A DNA stretch of 64,000 nucleotides from Sphingomonadales bacterium 39-57-19 (GTDB lineage Bacteria > Pseudomonadota > Alphaproteobacteria > Sphingomonadales > Sphingomonadaceae): the NCBI GenBank assembly GCA_002282385.1, contig NCJG01000002.1, positions 186,001 to 250,000 of the forward strand, written 5' to 3'. Position numbers and translations under genes: made by a program. This document shows, piece by piece, positions 1 through 8,060 of this stretch. The notes under the pieces are model-generated. The model was not told where the DNA came from. It was given only the letters and a program-made list of their open reading frames with translations, and did no database searches. Each line of letters opens with the position of its first letter. The first letter of the stretch is position 1.

Positions 1-1
1 T

Positions 2-190
2 GGAGATGGCCGTGAGACTTACGGGCATTCGCTTGTGGTCGATCCTTGGGGAGAGGTCGTCCTTGATATGGGAACCACCCCCGGACTCGCTTTTGTTGAT
101 TTGAATCTCGATAAGATCGCGGAAGTTCGGCGGCAAATTCCCGTGCATCAAAACCGCCGCGCAATCGGCGAACCCAGATTTTGTGAATAG
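2..190 (+). CDS. Carbon-nitrogen hydrolase (nitrilase family), C-terminal fragment
   Basis: Only the last 62 codons lie in the window. The frame is open from base 2 and ends in TAG at 188-190. The visible part reads GRETYGHSLVVDPWGEVV, then an acidic stretch DLNLDKIAEVRRQIPVHQNR. This is the typical C-terminal pattern of nitrilase/amidase-superfamily hydrolases: a GHS-x-VVDPWG strand followed by the 'vR..iPv..hrR' tail. These enzymes cleave carbon-nitrogen bonds with a Glu-Lys-Cys triad, which lies upstream and cannot be seen. Family membership is fairly secure; the substrate cannot be told from this fragment. The next gene starts 21 bases downstream in the same direction. Confidence 0.8.
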   Translation, partial: GDGRETYGHSLVVDPWGEVVLDMGTTPGLAFVDLNLDKIAEVRRQIPVHQNRRAIGEPRFCE

Positions 191-211
191 AATGACCGCG
201 AGCATTTCGGA

Positions 212-427
212 ATGAGCAGCTTTACCCTGATGAATTGGCAAGACCATTTTTGGACTTCTTTGTCCGCGGCGTCGGCATTACTGGTGCTGATTAGCAGTGT
301 TGCGGACCGGCGGCGCCATAAACGCACTAAACTCGATCAGGTCGGTATAATGCCGTGGACCGGAATCACCGTATTTTCTGTGCTTATTACTGTATTGGCA
401 GCTGCGTTGGCGATTAAAGGGCTTTAG
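212..427 (+). CDS. Small two-helix membrane protein of unknown function
   Basis: A 71-residue protein with two hydrophobic segments, at about residues 13-31 and 49-68, separated by a strongly basic loop (RRRHKRTK at about 33-40). By the positive-inside rule the loop should be cytoplasmic and both ends periplasmic. I do not recognise the family. It lies 21 bases behind the nitrilase-family gene and may be co-transcribed with it. No good Shine-Dalgarno sequence precedes the ATG. Its TAG stop is the first three bases of a perfect inverted repeat shared with the converging cpaF. Composition looks more AT-rich than neighbouring genes. Coding status is plausible but not certain. Confidence 0.55.
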   Translation: MSSFTLMNWQDHFWTSLSAASALLVLISSVADRRRHKRTKLDQVGIMPWTGITVFSVLITVLAAALAIKGL

Positions 428-468
428 GGTCAGGACCTATTAAATGCACCTAATAGGTCCTGACCCTA
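425..468. terminator. Perfect 18-bp inverted repeat between converging genes
   Basis: Bases 425-442 are exactly complementary to 451-468, with an 8-base loop at 443-450. The outermost three bases on each side are the TAG stop codons of the small membrane protein (+) and cpaF (-). It should act as a bidirectional transcription terminator even though no long U-tract follows either arm. The core 'gggtcaggacctatta' resembles a repeated palindromic element rather than an ordinary terminator. Confidence 0.75.
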
Positions 469-1998
469 GCCGAGGCACGCCTCAAGGAACGGCTGGTCAA
501 ATCCGAACTGCCGCGCCTTTTCCAGAGTATAGGGACGAACGCCACCCGCGACCCATTCACCGTGGATTTTGCCGTCAGAATCTTCATCGCGATATTCAAA
601 TTTGAACAGATCCTGCGTAACAATGACGTCGCCTTCCATCCCGATTACCTCGGTAATCTGGGTGGTGCGACGTGAACCATCGCGCAAACGCTTCACCTGA
701 ACGATAAGGTCGACCGATTCCGCGATCTGTCGCGAAATGGCTTCTTTGGGTATTTTGATATCGCCCATCATGATCATGTTTTCCATACGACCCAAGCACT
801 CGCGCGGGTTGTTGGCGTGGAGCGTACACATGGATCCATCATGACCGGTGTTCATTGCGGCGAGGAGGTCGAAACATTCCGCGCCACGAATTTCGCCCAA
901 GATGATCCGGTCAGGGCGCATACGCAATGCGTTCTTCACAAGGTCACCGATCGTGATCGCGCCATCGCCTTCCAAGTTGGGAGGGCGCGTTTCAAGCGGG
1001 AGCCAATGCGGCTGTTGAAGACGAAGTTCGGCAGCATCTTCAATCGTCAGAACGCGCTCGCCGGGGTCAATCATTTTGGACAAAGCGTTCAGCATTGTCG
1101 TTTTGCCGGAACCCGTACCGCCTGAAATGACGATATTCATCCGGCTGGCCCCGGCAATCTTTAATGCCGTTGCCATGGGTTCGCTCATCGAACCAAAGCC
1201 CTTCAACATGTCGATTGTGATTGGCTTTTCGGAAAATTTACGAATGGAGATGGCAGTGCCGCGCAACGATAACGGCGGAACAATGACGTTCACGCGGCTA
1301 CCATCTTTCAGTCGGGCGTCAGCCAAAGGTGTGGTCTGGTCGACGCGGCGACCGACTTGGTTCACGATGCGCTGCGCGATCTGGAACAAATGCTCTTCGT
1401 CACGAAACTGGATCGGCGCAATCTGCAGCTTCCCCTTTTTTTCGATATAGGTCTGCAACGGGCCATTGACCATGATATCGGTAATGTCCGGATCGCTGAG
1501 CAACTCTTCAAGCGGACCGAAGCCGAGCAGTTCGTCGACGAGCACTTTTTCCAAAGCAAATTGTTCGCGGCGGTTAAGCGTCAGCTTGAGTTCGGCCAGC
1601 ACTTCAAGAATGATGGGGCGGAACTCTTCAGTCAGCTCTTCTTTATTCAGCGATGCCGCCGCTTCGGGGTCCACACGCTCCAAAAGACGCGGGAGAACCT
1701 GTTCTTTGATTTTATGTACCGACGCTTCAAATCCTTGGGGACCTTCATCGACTGGTGCCGCGTTGTTTGCACGGTCTGACAAGCGCGACATCGCTTCCTG
1801 CATGGCGGTCTGTGGACCGCCGTTGCTGCCGCCGGGTAAGTTTGCCGATTCAATGGGTGGAAATTGTTCGCCACCGCCCGTCGTTTGCGGGTACTCTGGC
1901 TGTTGCGCAATCGAGGGCCCACTGCCGGTCATGGGGCGCGCCACGCCAAATGATGAGCGCCCTACAGACAAGCCTGGTTTCTTCCCAAATGCGCTCAC
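466..1998 (-). CDS. cpaF: CpaF-type secretion ATPase (Flp/Tad pilus family)
   Basis: A 510-residue member of the VirB11/GspE AAA+ ATPases, close in length to CpaF of other alphaproteobacteria. A Walker A motif (SGGTGSGKTT, about residues 292-301), the conserved ILGEIRGAE segment and the TLHAN segment are all present. The N-terminal 80 residues are Gly/Pro/Gln-rich, followed by the helical CpaF N-domain. CpaF powers assembly of Flp pili at the inner membrane. I place the start at the GTG at 1998, where GGAG precedes it at suitable spacing and the protein begins with the familiar SAFGKK segment; the frame stays open upstream to 2247 but that would run into the divergent gene. No cpaB/C/E or tadB/C genes are adjacent, so this copy is an orphan. 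Confidence 0.9.
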   Translation of the reverse strand: MSAFGKKPGLSVGRSSFGVARPMTGSGPSIAQQPEYPQTTGGGEQFPPIESANLPGGSNGGPQTAMQEAMSRLSDRANNAAPVDEGPQGFEASVHKIKEQVLPRLLERVDPEAAASLNKEELTEEFRPIILEVLAELKLTLNRREQFALEKVLVDELLGFGPLEELLSDPDITDIMVNGPLQTYIEKKGKLQIAPIQFRDEEHLFQIAQRIVNQVGRRVDQTTPLADARLKDGSRVNVIVPPLSLRGTAISIRKFSEKPITIDMLKGFGSMSEPMATALKIAGASRMNIVISGGTGSGKTTMLNALSKMIDPGERVLTIEDAAELRLQQPHWLPLETRPPNLEGDGAITIGDLVKNALRMRPDRIILGEIRGAECFDLLAAMNTGHDGSMCTLHANNPRECLGRMENMIMMGDIKIPKEAISRQIAESVDLIVQVKRLRDGSRRTTQITEVIGMEGDVIVTQDLFKFEYRDEDSDGKIHGEWVAGGVRPYTLEKARQFGFDQPFLEACLG

Positions 1999-2164
1999 GT
2001 TATCCCGCTCCGATATTCTATGGACTAAGGATTTCTGGCTACCGACAAATGGTAAATAAATCGGTAACAGTTTGCTTTTGTTGGGTTGCCCGACAAAGAT
2101 TTCTGCCGCTTTGCATTCCCGGAAAACACTTTTAAGGGGGGGCGCGGTAATCGAGGGAAATCCA

Positions 2165-3046
2165 GTGCATGCATCGTCGGCCCGATCGGGTCTTTTATAT
2201 GCCGTTTGCGGCTTTGCTCTGTTGTCTTTGGGCGATGCGGTCATCAAATCGATTGCCGGTGCCTGGCCCGGTACTGCCGTGGCGGCGCTGCGCTATTCGA
2301 TCGGTGCGCTGGGCTTGGGGACGTTGTTGTACCTCAAGGAAGGCAGGCAGGGATTTGCTTTGCCCATGCCCAAAGTTCAGATCCTGCGCGGATTTGCCGT
2401 GGCGATGGCAACCATCTGTTTCTTTTTGTCGATCTTCGTCATGCCCTTGGCTGAGGCTACGGCAATTGGTTTTACAAGCCCGATGATCACGGCGGTCTTG
2501 AGTGCTATTTTTCTGCACGAACGGACGAATGTGACCAAATGGATGGCGACATTTATTGCGTTTGGCGGCGTTCTACTCATCATGCGGCCCAATGTTGCCG
2601 AACTGGGTTGGGTTGCTTTGTTGCCGCTCGCAGCGGCCATGTCGATGGCGCTTTTGATGATTGGTAATCGCGCCGTCGCTGGCGCAGGGACACCGATTTT
2701 GATGCAATTTCTGGTCGCGTCGCTTGCGGTGCCATTCATCCTGACCGCAGCGATTTTGGGTCATTTTTCGGGCGTTGCGACATTGCATATCAGCATGCCG
2801 GACTGGACCATCGTGGCGCGCTGTGCCGTCGTTGCGGTCACCGCTAGCTTTGCGCACTGGCTGATTTTTATGGCAACAACCCGTGCGTCGGCGGCGGACA
2901 TCGCGCCGATGACATATGTCCAGTTGTTGATGGCCCTCGCGCTCGGCATATTGGTTTTTGGCGATTGGCCAGACATGACATCGCTTGCCGGGTCCGCGAT
3001 CATTATCGCCAGCGGCCTTCTGTTGTGGCGCAAGTCGCGCGCATAG
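2165..3046 (+). CDS. EamA/DMT-superfamily transporter
   Basis: About 293 residues with ten hydrophobic segments arranged as two repeated EamA halves, the usual plan of drug/metabolite transporter exporters in the inner membrane. Typical features are the glycine-rich first helix ending LGDAVIKS, the ATAIGFTSPM stretch in helix 4, and the APMTYVQLL segment in the second half. Substrates of such carriers vary (amino acids, nucleobases, drugs) and cannot be predicted here. The GTG at 2165 is chosen because GAGGGA lies just upstream and it gives the family's usual length; an in-frame ATG at 2072 would add 31 atypical residues. It is divergent from cpaF and 90 bases before polA. Confidence 0.8.
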   Translation: MHASSARSGLLYAVCGFALLSLGDAVIKSIAGAWPGTAVAALRYSIGALGLGTLLYLKEGRQGFALPMPKVQILRGFAVAMATICFFLSIFVMPLAEATAIGFTSPMITAVLSAIFLHERTNVTKWMATFIAFGGVLLIMRPNVAELGWVALLPLAAAMSMALLMIGNRAVAGAGTPILMQFLVASLAVPFILTAAILGHFSGVATLHISMPDWTIVARCAVVAVTASFAHWLIFMATTRASAADIAPMTYVQLLMALALGILVFGDWPDMTSLAGSAIIIASGLLLWRKSRA

Positions 3047-3136
3047 TTCCACCGCAATCGCCTGCAATATGGGTGCCAATAGCGTCGCTGCAAATTAGGA
3101 AAAGACTTGGCCAAAACGGGCTGCTATCGCTCCGCC

Positions 3137-5953
3137 ATGTCAGACCAAAAGCATCTCTATCTCGTCGATGGCTCCGCCTATATTTTCCGGGCCTATCACC
3201 GGCTGCCCCCGCTCACCAACAAACATGGCGAGCCGGTCGGTGCGGTATATGGCTATACGACCATGCTGTGGAAGCTGGCGGACGACCTCAATCAAGCGGA
3301 TGGTCCAACACATATGGCTGTTGTCCTCGATAAATCGAGCCAGTCATTCCGCAACCGTATCTACGACCAATATAAGGCGCACAGACCCGATCCGCCTGAG
3401 GATTTAAGACCACAATTCCCGATGATCCGGGATGCGACACGGGCATTCTCTTTGCCGTTGGTGGAAGAGGATGATGTCGAGGCCGATGACATGATCGCAA
3501 GCTATGCGCGCGCCGCTTGCGCCGCCGGCTGGCATGTAACCATCGTCAGCAGCGACAAGGACCTGATGCAGTTGGTGGAACCGTGCATCGACATGTTCGA
3601 CACGATGAAAAACGAACGCATTCGCGCCGAGGAAGTATACGAAAAATTTGGTGTTGAACCCGAACGCGTTGGCGATGTGCTGGCGCTGATGGGCGATAGC
3701 GTCGACAATGTGCCGGGTGTCCCCGGCGTCGGGCCAAAGACGGCGACGAAGCTTATTCAGGAATTTGGTGACCTCGAAAGCGTCTTGGCCGCTGCAGCTT
3801 CCATGAAGCCCTCCAAAATGCGCGATAATTTGATTGAGCATGCGGACAAGGCGCGTCTGTCAAAAGTGCTGGTGACTTTGAAAGAAGATTGCCCGCTGCC
3901 CATCGCGATTGAAGACATGGTGTTGGGGACAATCCCCGAAGAGCCGCTCGCCGCATTTTTGGAGCATCACGGGTTCAACTCGCTTTTGAAGCGTATCGGC
4001 CATGTCGCAAATACCGCTGCCGCCAATAAGGCGATTGCAGGCAACCCCAAGGCCGCAAGCAAGGGCGACGCCCCGATATCCGCGCCCACAGCGGGGGCAG
4101 CAGCTTTGCCGCCCGCCATGCCCAAAATTGATGTGTCGACATATGAATGCGTCACGGATGTCGCTCGGCTGGACCATTGGATTTCCCGCGCCCGTGAAAC
4201 AGGAACTTTGGGTTTCGACACCGAAACAGACAGCTTGCAAGCGGCGAGCGCCAATCTTGTGGGCTTCAGCCTGGCGGTCGCACCGGGGGAGGCATGTTAT
4301 GTCCCGTTGGCACATGGCGGCACCGATATGTTCGCGGAAAAGCCTGTTCAGATAGAAATGAACATAGCTTTGCAACGGTTGCGCCCGCTGCTCAGCGATC
4401 CCAGCGTGCTGAAAATTGGCCAAAATCTGAAATATGACATGTCGGTATTGGCGCGGCACGATGTGCACATAACGCCCTATGATGACACGATGGTCATGAG
4501 CTTTGCCTTGGATGCGGGTCGTCAACTGCATGGCATGGATGAACTCGCCAAAACGCATTTGGGGCATGAATGCATCTCTTATAAAAGCGTCACCGGAACG
4601 GGCAAAAGCCAGATTGGTTTTGCCGCCGTCCCGCTGTCGGACGCGACCTGCTATGCGGCGGAAGATGCCGATGTAACCCTGCGGTTGTGGCATCACCTAA
4701 AGTTACGGATGAGCCCTGAAAAGGCGACCAGCGTCTATGAACTGGTAGACCGCCCGCTCGTGCCCGTCCTGTCGCAGATGGAATGCTTAGGCATTAAAGT
4801 CGACCGGGCGGTGCTGGCGCGGTTATCATCCGAGTTCGCGGCGCAAATGGAACGGCTCGAAAAGGAAATTCATGGCCTCGCCGGACAGCCGTTTACGATC
4901 GGCAGCCCACAGCAGCTTGGCGAAATCCTGTTTGGAAAAATGGGATATAAGGGCGGTAAAAAGGGCAAGTCGGGGCAATATTCGACTGATGTAACCGTGC
5001 TGGAGGATCTGGCGGGGCAGGGCATCGATATCGCACGCAAGGTTCTCGATTGGCGGCAACTGGCGAAGCTGAAATCAACCTATACCGACAGCCTGCAACA
5101 GCAGATTGACCCGAAAACCGGCCGTGTGCACACAAGCTACAGCCTTGTTGGCGCGCAAACCGGGCGGCTGTCATCGACCGATCCGAACTTGCAGAATATC
5201 CCCATTCGTACCGAAACCGGTCGCCAGATCCGGGACGCTTTTGTCGCCGAACCCGGCAATGTGATCCTATCTGCCGACTATAGCCAAATCGAGCTGCGGC
5301 TTGCGGCGCATTTTGCGGATGTGGAACCCTTGCGCGATGCCTTTGAAAAGGGCGAAGACATTCATGCGCGCACGGCATTGGAACTGTTCGGCGAAGTAAA
5401 CCGCGACACGCGTGGCCGTGCCAAGACGATCAACTTTTCCATTCTATATGGCATTTCCCGATGGGGTCTTTCAAAGCGTTTGGAATCGACCGCCGACGAA
5501 GCGCAGGCGCTTATCGACGCCTATTTCCAACGTTTCCCAGGCATTTCGAATTATATTCAGGAAACCATGGCGACAGTCCGCGAATGCGGGCACTCGACGA
5601 CGTTGTTTGGCCGGAAAACATGGTTCCCACGCATATCGTCGCCCAATCAGGCAGAACGGCAGGGCAGTGAACGTGCTGCGATCAATGCGCCGATTCAGGG
5701 TACAAGCGCTGACATCATCAAACGCGCGATGGTGCAAATGGGGCCGGTGTTGAAAGCCGCTGGCTTAGGCCATGTGAAGATGCTGCTTCAGGTGCATGAC
5801 GAACTTGTGTTCGAACTGCCCGAGGCGGATGTCGCCGCGGCAAGCGACGTCATCCGCGCGATTATGGCAGGCGCGGCCGAACCTTTGGTAAAGCTCACAG
5901 TCCCGCTCGGTATCGAAATCGGGACGGGGCCAAGCTGGGGCGCCGCGCACTAA
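3137..5953 (+). CDS. polA: DNA polymerase I
   Basis: A 938-residue, three-domain polymerase I that fills gaps and removes primers in replication and excision repair. Residues 1 to about 300 form the 5'-3' exonuclease. A proofreading exonuclease follows: DTETDS, the KIGQNLKYD motif and the AAEDADVTLRLW motif are intact, so 3'-5' activity is expected. The polymerase domain shows motif A DYSQIELR (Asp714), motif B KTINFSILYG (Lys763) and motif C QVHDELVFE (His887-Asp888-Glu889), which match the E. coli positions closely. A low-complexity Ala/Pro linker at about 310-340 joins the first two domains. The ATG at 3137 starts the conserved segment; an in-frame ATG at 3107 adds ten unlikely residues. 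The end converges on the DUF2171 gene. Confidence 0.97.
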   Translation: MSDQKHLYLVDGSAYIFRAYHRLPPLTNKHGEPVGAVYGYTTMLWKLADDLNQADGPTHMAVVLDKSSQSFRNRIYDQYKAHRPDPPEDLRPQFPMIRDATRAFSLPLVEEDDVEADDMIASYARAACAAGWHVTIVSSDKDLMQLVEPCIDMFDTMKNERIRAEEVYEKFGVEPERVGDVLALMGDSVDNVPGVPGVGPKTATKLIQEFGDLESVLAAAASMKPSKMRDNLIEHADKARLSKVLVTLKEDCPLPIAIEDMVLGTIPEEPLAAFLEHHGFNSLLKRIGHVANTAAANKAIAGNPKAASKGDAPISAPTAGAAALPPAMPKIDVSTYECVTDVARLDHWISRARETGTLGFDTETDSLQAASANLVGFSLAVAPGEACYVPLAHGGTDMFAEKPVQIEMNIALQRLRPLLSDPSVLKIGQNLKYDMSVLARHDVHITPYDDTMVMSFALDAGRQLHGMDELAKTHLGHECISYKSVTGTGKSQIGFAAVPLSDATCYAAEDADVTLRLWHHLKLRMSPEKATSVYELVDRPLVPVLSQMECLGIKVDRAVLARLSSEFAAQMERLEKEIHGLAGQPFTIGSPQQLGEILFGKMGYKGGKKGKSGQYSTDVTVLEDLAGQGIDIARKVLDWRQLAKLKSTYTDSLQQQIDPKTGRVHTSYSLVGAQTGRLSSTDPNLQNIPIRTETGRQIRDAFVAEPGNVILSADYSQIELRLAAHFADVEPLRDAFEKGEDIHARTALELFGEVNRDTRGRAKTINFSILYGISRWGLSKRLESTADEAQALIDAYFQRFPGISNYIQETMATVRECGHSTTLFGRKTWFPRISSPNQAERQGSERAAINAPIQGTSADIIKRAMVQMGPVLKAAGLGHVKMLLQVHDELVFELPEADVAAASDVIRAIMAGAAEPLVKLTVPLGIEIGTGPSWGAAH

Positions 5954-5974
5954 GGCACCGTCACCCTGTGCCTT
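5952..5974. terminator. Hairpin between polA and the DUF2171 gene
   Basis: AAGGCAC (5952-5958) pairs perfectly with GTGCCTT (5968-5974) across a nine-base loop. The left arm contains two bases of the polA TAA stop and the right arm ends on the first base of the DUF2171 stop. A short T-rich stretch follows on the + strand (5978-5982). It probably ends transcription in both directions. Confidence 0.55.
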
Positions 5975-6228
5975 CAGCTTTTGTCGTCTTCCTCTTGCTC
6001 AAAGGTGACGGCAACGTCGGCATTGGCCGACAACCGAACTGTGCCGTCTTCAACCATGGCGACCAGTCCGCCATCGATATAATGATGGTGCCCTTTATGG
6101 CTGCCCTGGCCGGAGTCCTTCTTGGTCAGCTTGATGCGGTTGCCATCAATGCCGTCGACAGTGCCAACATGGACGCCATCGGCCCCGATAACTTCGGCAT
6201 GTTCTTTGATCTGCGATAGGTCGGCCAT
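5974..6228 (-). CDS. DUF2171 domain protein
   Basis: An 84-residue protein beginning MADLSQIKEHAEVIGADG, followed by HVGTVDGIDGNRIKLTK and a HHHYID segment, the recognisable DUF2171 pattern. Members are small soluble PRC-barrel-like proteins found in many alphaproteobacteria; their molecular function is not established. The C-terminus is very acidic (EQEEDDKS). There is no signal peptide, so the protein should be cytoplasmic. It stands alone between polA and pheA, and GGAG lies about 5 bases before the ATG. Identification of the domain is good; no role can be inferred from context. Confidence 0.8.
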   Translation of the reverse strand: MADLSQIKEHAEVIGADGVHVGTVDGIDGNRIKLTKKDSGQGSHKGHHHYIDGGLVAMVEDGTVRLSANADVAVTFEQEEDDKS

Positions 6229-6386
6229 GCGTAACTCCTTTTGATTGAGCTAAGCTAACGCGCGAAAACAGTTTTGGGTTCCGGTTGCACGCGACCGGCA
6301 TCATTCCGGCACGAACAGAGATTCAATCAGCGTCCGCTGGATGAAATGGCAGTGACACCAGCGAAGGGCTGGGCGGTTAAGCCCGT

Positions 6387-7280
6387 TCAGCCGCGATTGC
6401 GGGTTTGCACATATGTACCGAGCAAGCGGACCGAGTTGCAATGAAAGCGCAGCTCATCCAGCGCGCGGTCGACGGCGGGGTCACCCGGCGCGCCTTCGAT
6501 ATCCGCAAAAAATTCGGTCGCGGCAAAGCTTGCGCCATTTTGATAGCTTTCCAGCTTCGTCATATTGACGCCATTGGTCGCAAAACCGCCCATCGCCTTG
6601 TATAAAGCTGCAGGGACGTTCTTCACTTCAAAGATGAGCGTTGTCATCAATGTGCCCGTCACCCCGGTGTTGCTAACGGGTTCACGCGACAACACGACAA
6701 ACCGCGTCGTATTGCTCGCATCATCCTGAACCCCGTCGTTGATCGGGACAAGGCCATATAGCTCTGCAGCGATTGGCGGCGCTATGGCGGCGGCCGACGT
6801 GTCATCATTGGCCGCAACAAAAGCCGCCGCAGCGGCCGTGTCTGCATAAGCAACGGGAATGATACCGTGCGAACGCAGATAATGGCGGCATTGGCCAAGC
6901 GCCTGCGGGTGGCTCATGGCTGTTTTCAATTCCGCATCGGCGGATTTCGCCATTAGGCAGTGGCGGATCGGCATGAAATGTTCGGCGATGATGCTAAGGC
7001 CAGATTCCGGCAGAAGAAAATGGATGTCGGCCACGCGGCCGTGCAGTGAATTCTCAATCGGAATAATCGCCCTGGCCGCAGACCCGTCTTTGACGGCGTC
7101 AATGGCATCTTCGAACGAGAAACAGGGCAGGGGCAAGCAATCCGCATCATATTCCAACGCGGCAAGATGGGAATTCGCGCCGGGCGCACCTTGAAAGGCA
7201 ATCGCTTTTGCAGGCTGTTCATGCGCAGCTAAAGCCATGGTTCTGACAAGAGCGAGTGCGGGTGCGGGGTAACTGTTCAT
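6387..7280 (-). CDS. pheA: Prephenate dehydratase
   Basis: A 297-residue monofunctional prephenate dehydratase, which converts prephenate to phenylpyruvate in phenylalanine synthesis. The substrate domain starts at about residue 26 (AIAFQGAPGANS) and carries PIENSLHGRV and the catalytic Thr-Arg-Phe motif at residues 192-194. An ACT domain at about 206-290 includes the LESYQNG loop, corresponding to the Phe-binding ESRP motif, so feedback control by phenylalanine is likely. There is no chorismate mutase domain. The ATG at 7280 has no clear ribosome binding site and a hairpin lies directly upstream; Met15 is an alternative start. It is divergent from the cytochrome c gene. Confidence 0.93.
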   Translation of the reverse strand: MNSYPAPALALVRTMALAAHEQPAKAIAFQGAPGANSHLAALEYDADCLPLPCFSFEDAIDAVKDGSAARAIIPIENSLHGRVADIHFLLPESGLSIIAEHFMPIRHCLMAKSADAELKTAMSHPQALGQCRHYLRSHGIIPVAYADTAAAAAFVAANDDTSAAAIAPPIAAELYGLVPINDGVQDDASNTTRFVVLSREPVSNTGVTGTLMTTLIFEVKNVPAALYKAMGGFATNGVNMTKLESYQNGASFAATEFFADIEGAPGDPAVDRALDELRFHCNSVRLLGTYVQTRNRG

Positions 7281-7282
7281 AT

Positions 7283-7303
7283 GGCTATCGCGATAGGATA
7301 GCC
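7283..7303 (-). promoter_or_regulatory. Hairpin directly before the pheA start codon
   Basis: GGCTATC (7283-7289) pairs with GATAGCC (7297-7303) over a seven-base loop, ending two bases before the pheA ATG at 7280. A 12-base perfect palindrome (CTATCGCGATAG, 7285-7296) lies inside it. In the pheA transcript this would fold over the place where a ribosome binding site is expected; as DNA it could be an operator. Function unproven. Confidence 0.35.
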
Positions 7304-7426
7304 AAACTTATCCGGCAAGTCTGGAATTGGACACTTGCACGGCCTTACTGACACTATTAGAGGGGCTTGAGAATCCGGCAGTCAGACCGACGCCGGCTTA
7401 AAACCGCATTTCAGGGCTGATAACCA

Positions 7427-8050
7427 ATGGATGATCGTAGTAACACAATTGCAGGCTGGGTTTTGGCAGGCGGCATCGTCGCGCTCGGACTAAGCATCGT
7501 ATCGGGCATGTACTTCCACGGTGAAGCGCCTGAAAAAGAAGGTTTTGCAGTTGCAGCGGAAGCTGGCGGCGAAGCTGGTGGTGCTGCGGCTGTGCCGATT
7601 GCAACATTGCTTGCCACTGCGGATATTGCAAAGGGCGAAGCGGTTTTCAAAAAATGCGCAGCTTGCCACACCATTGCGCAAGGCGGACCAAATGGAATTG
7701 GCCCAAATTTGTGGGCTGCGATGGGTAAACCGCACGGCCATGTTGCAGGCTTTTCCTATTCGGACGCGCTGAAAAGCGTTCCCGGCAACTGGGACTTTGA
7801 AGGCATGGACAAGTGGCTTGCCAACCCTAAGAAATATGCGCCCGGCACGAAGATGACTTTCGCTGGCTTGGGTAACCCCGAAGAACGCGCAAATTTGATC
7901 GCGTATCTCAATGCGCAGGGTTCAAACCTGCCGTTGCCACCGCCACCAGCAGCCGACGCCGCAGCACCTGCGGCTGATGCAGCAACCGGTGAAGCAGCTG
8001 CTGCGCCAGCGGCTGATGCAGCAGCGCCAGCGGCACCTGCTGCAAAGTAA
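7427..8050 (+). CDS. Membrane-anchored c-type cytochrome
   Basis: A 207-residue cytochrome c552/CycM-like protein. An uncleaved N-terminal anchor (about residues 9-29) is followed by a short Ala/Gly linker. One heme site, CAACH, lies at 77-81, GPNLW follows, and the distal methionine ligand lies in GTKMTFAGL. It should carry electrons between the bc1 complex and terminal oxidases on the periplasmic face. The last 40 or so residues are an Ala/Pro/Asp low-complexity tail with repeated AADAA units, which is unusual for the family. It is divergent from pheA, a pairing I associate with sphingomonads, and converges on the LOG gene with ten bases between the ends. Confidence 0.9.
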   Translation: MDDRSNTIAGWVLAGGIVALGLSIVSGMYFHGEAPEKEGFAVAAEAGGEAGGAAAVPIATLLATADIAKGEAVFKKCAACHTIAQGGPNGIGPNLWAAMGKPHGHVAGFSYSDALKSVPGNWDFEGMDKWLANPKKYAPGTKMTFAGLGNPEERANLIAYLNAQGSNLPLPPPPAADAAAPAADAATGEAAAAPAADAAAPAAPAAK

Positions 8051-8060
8051 TTATATCAAA

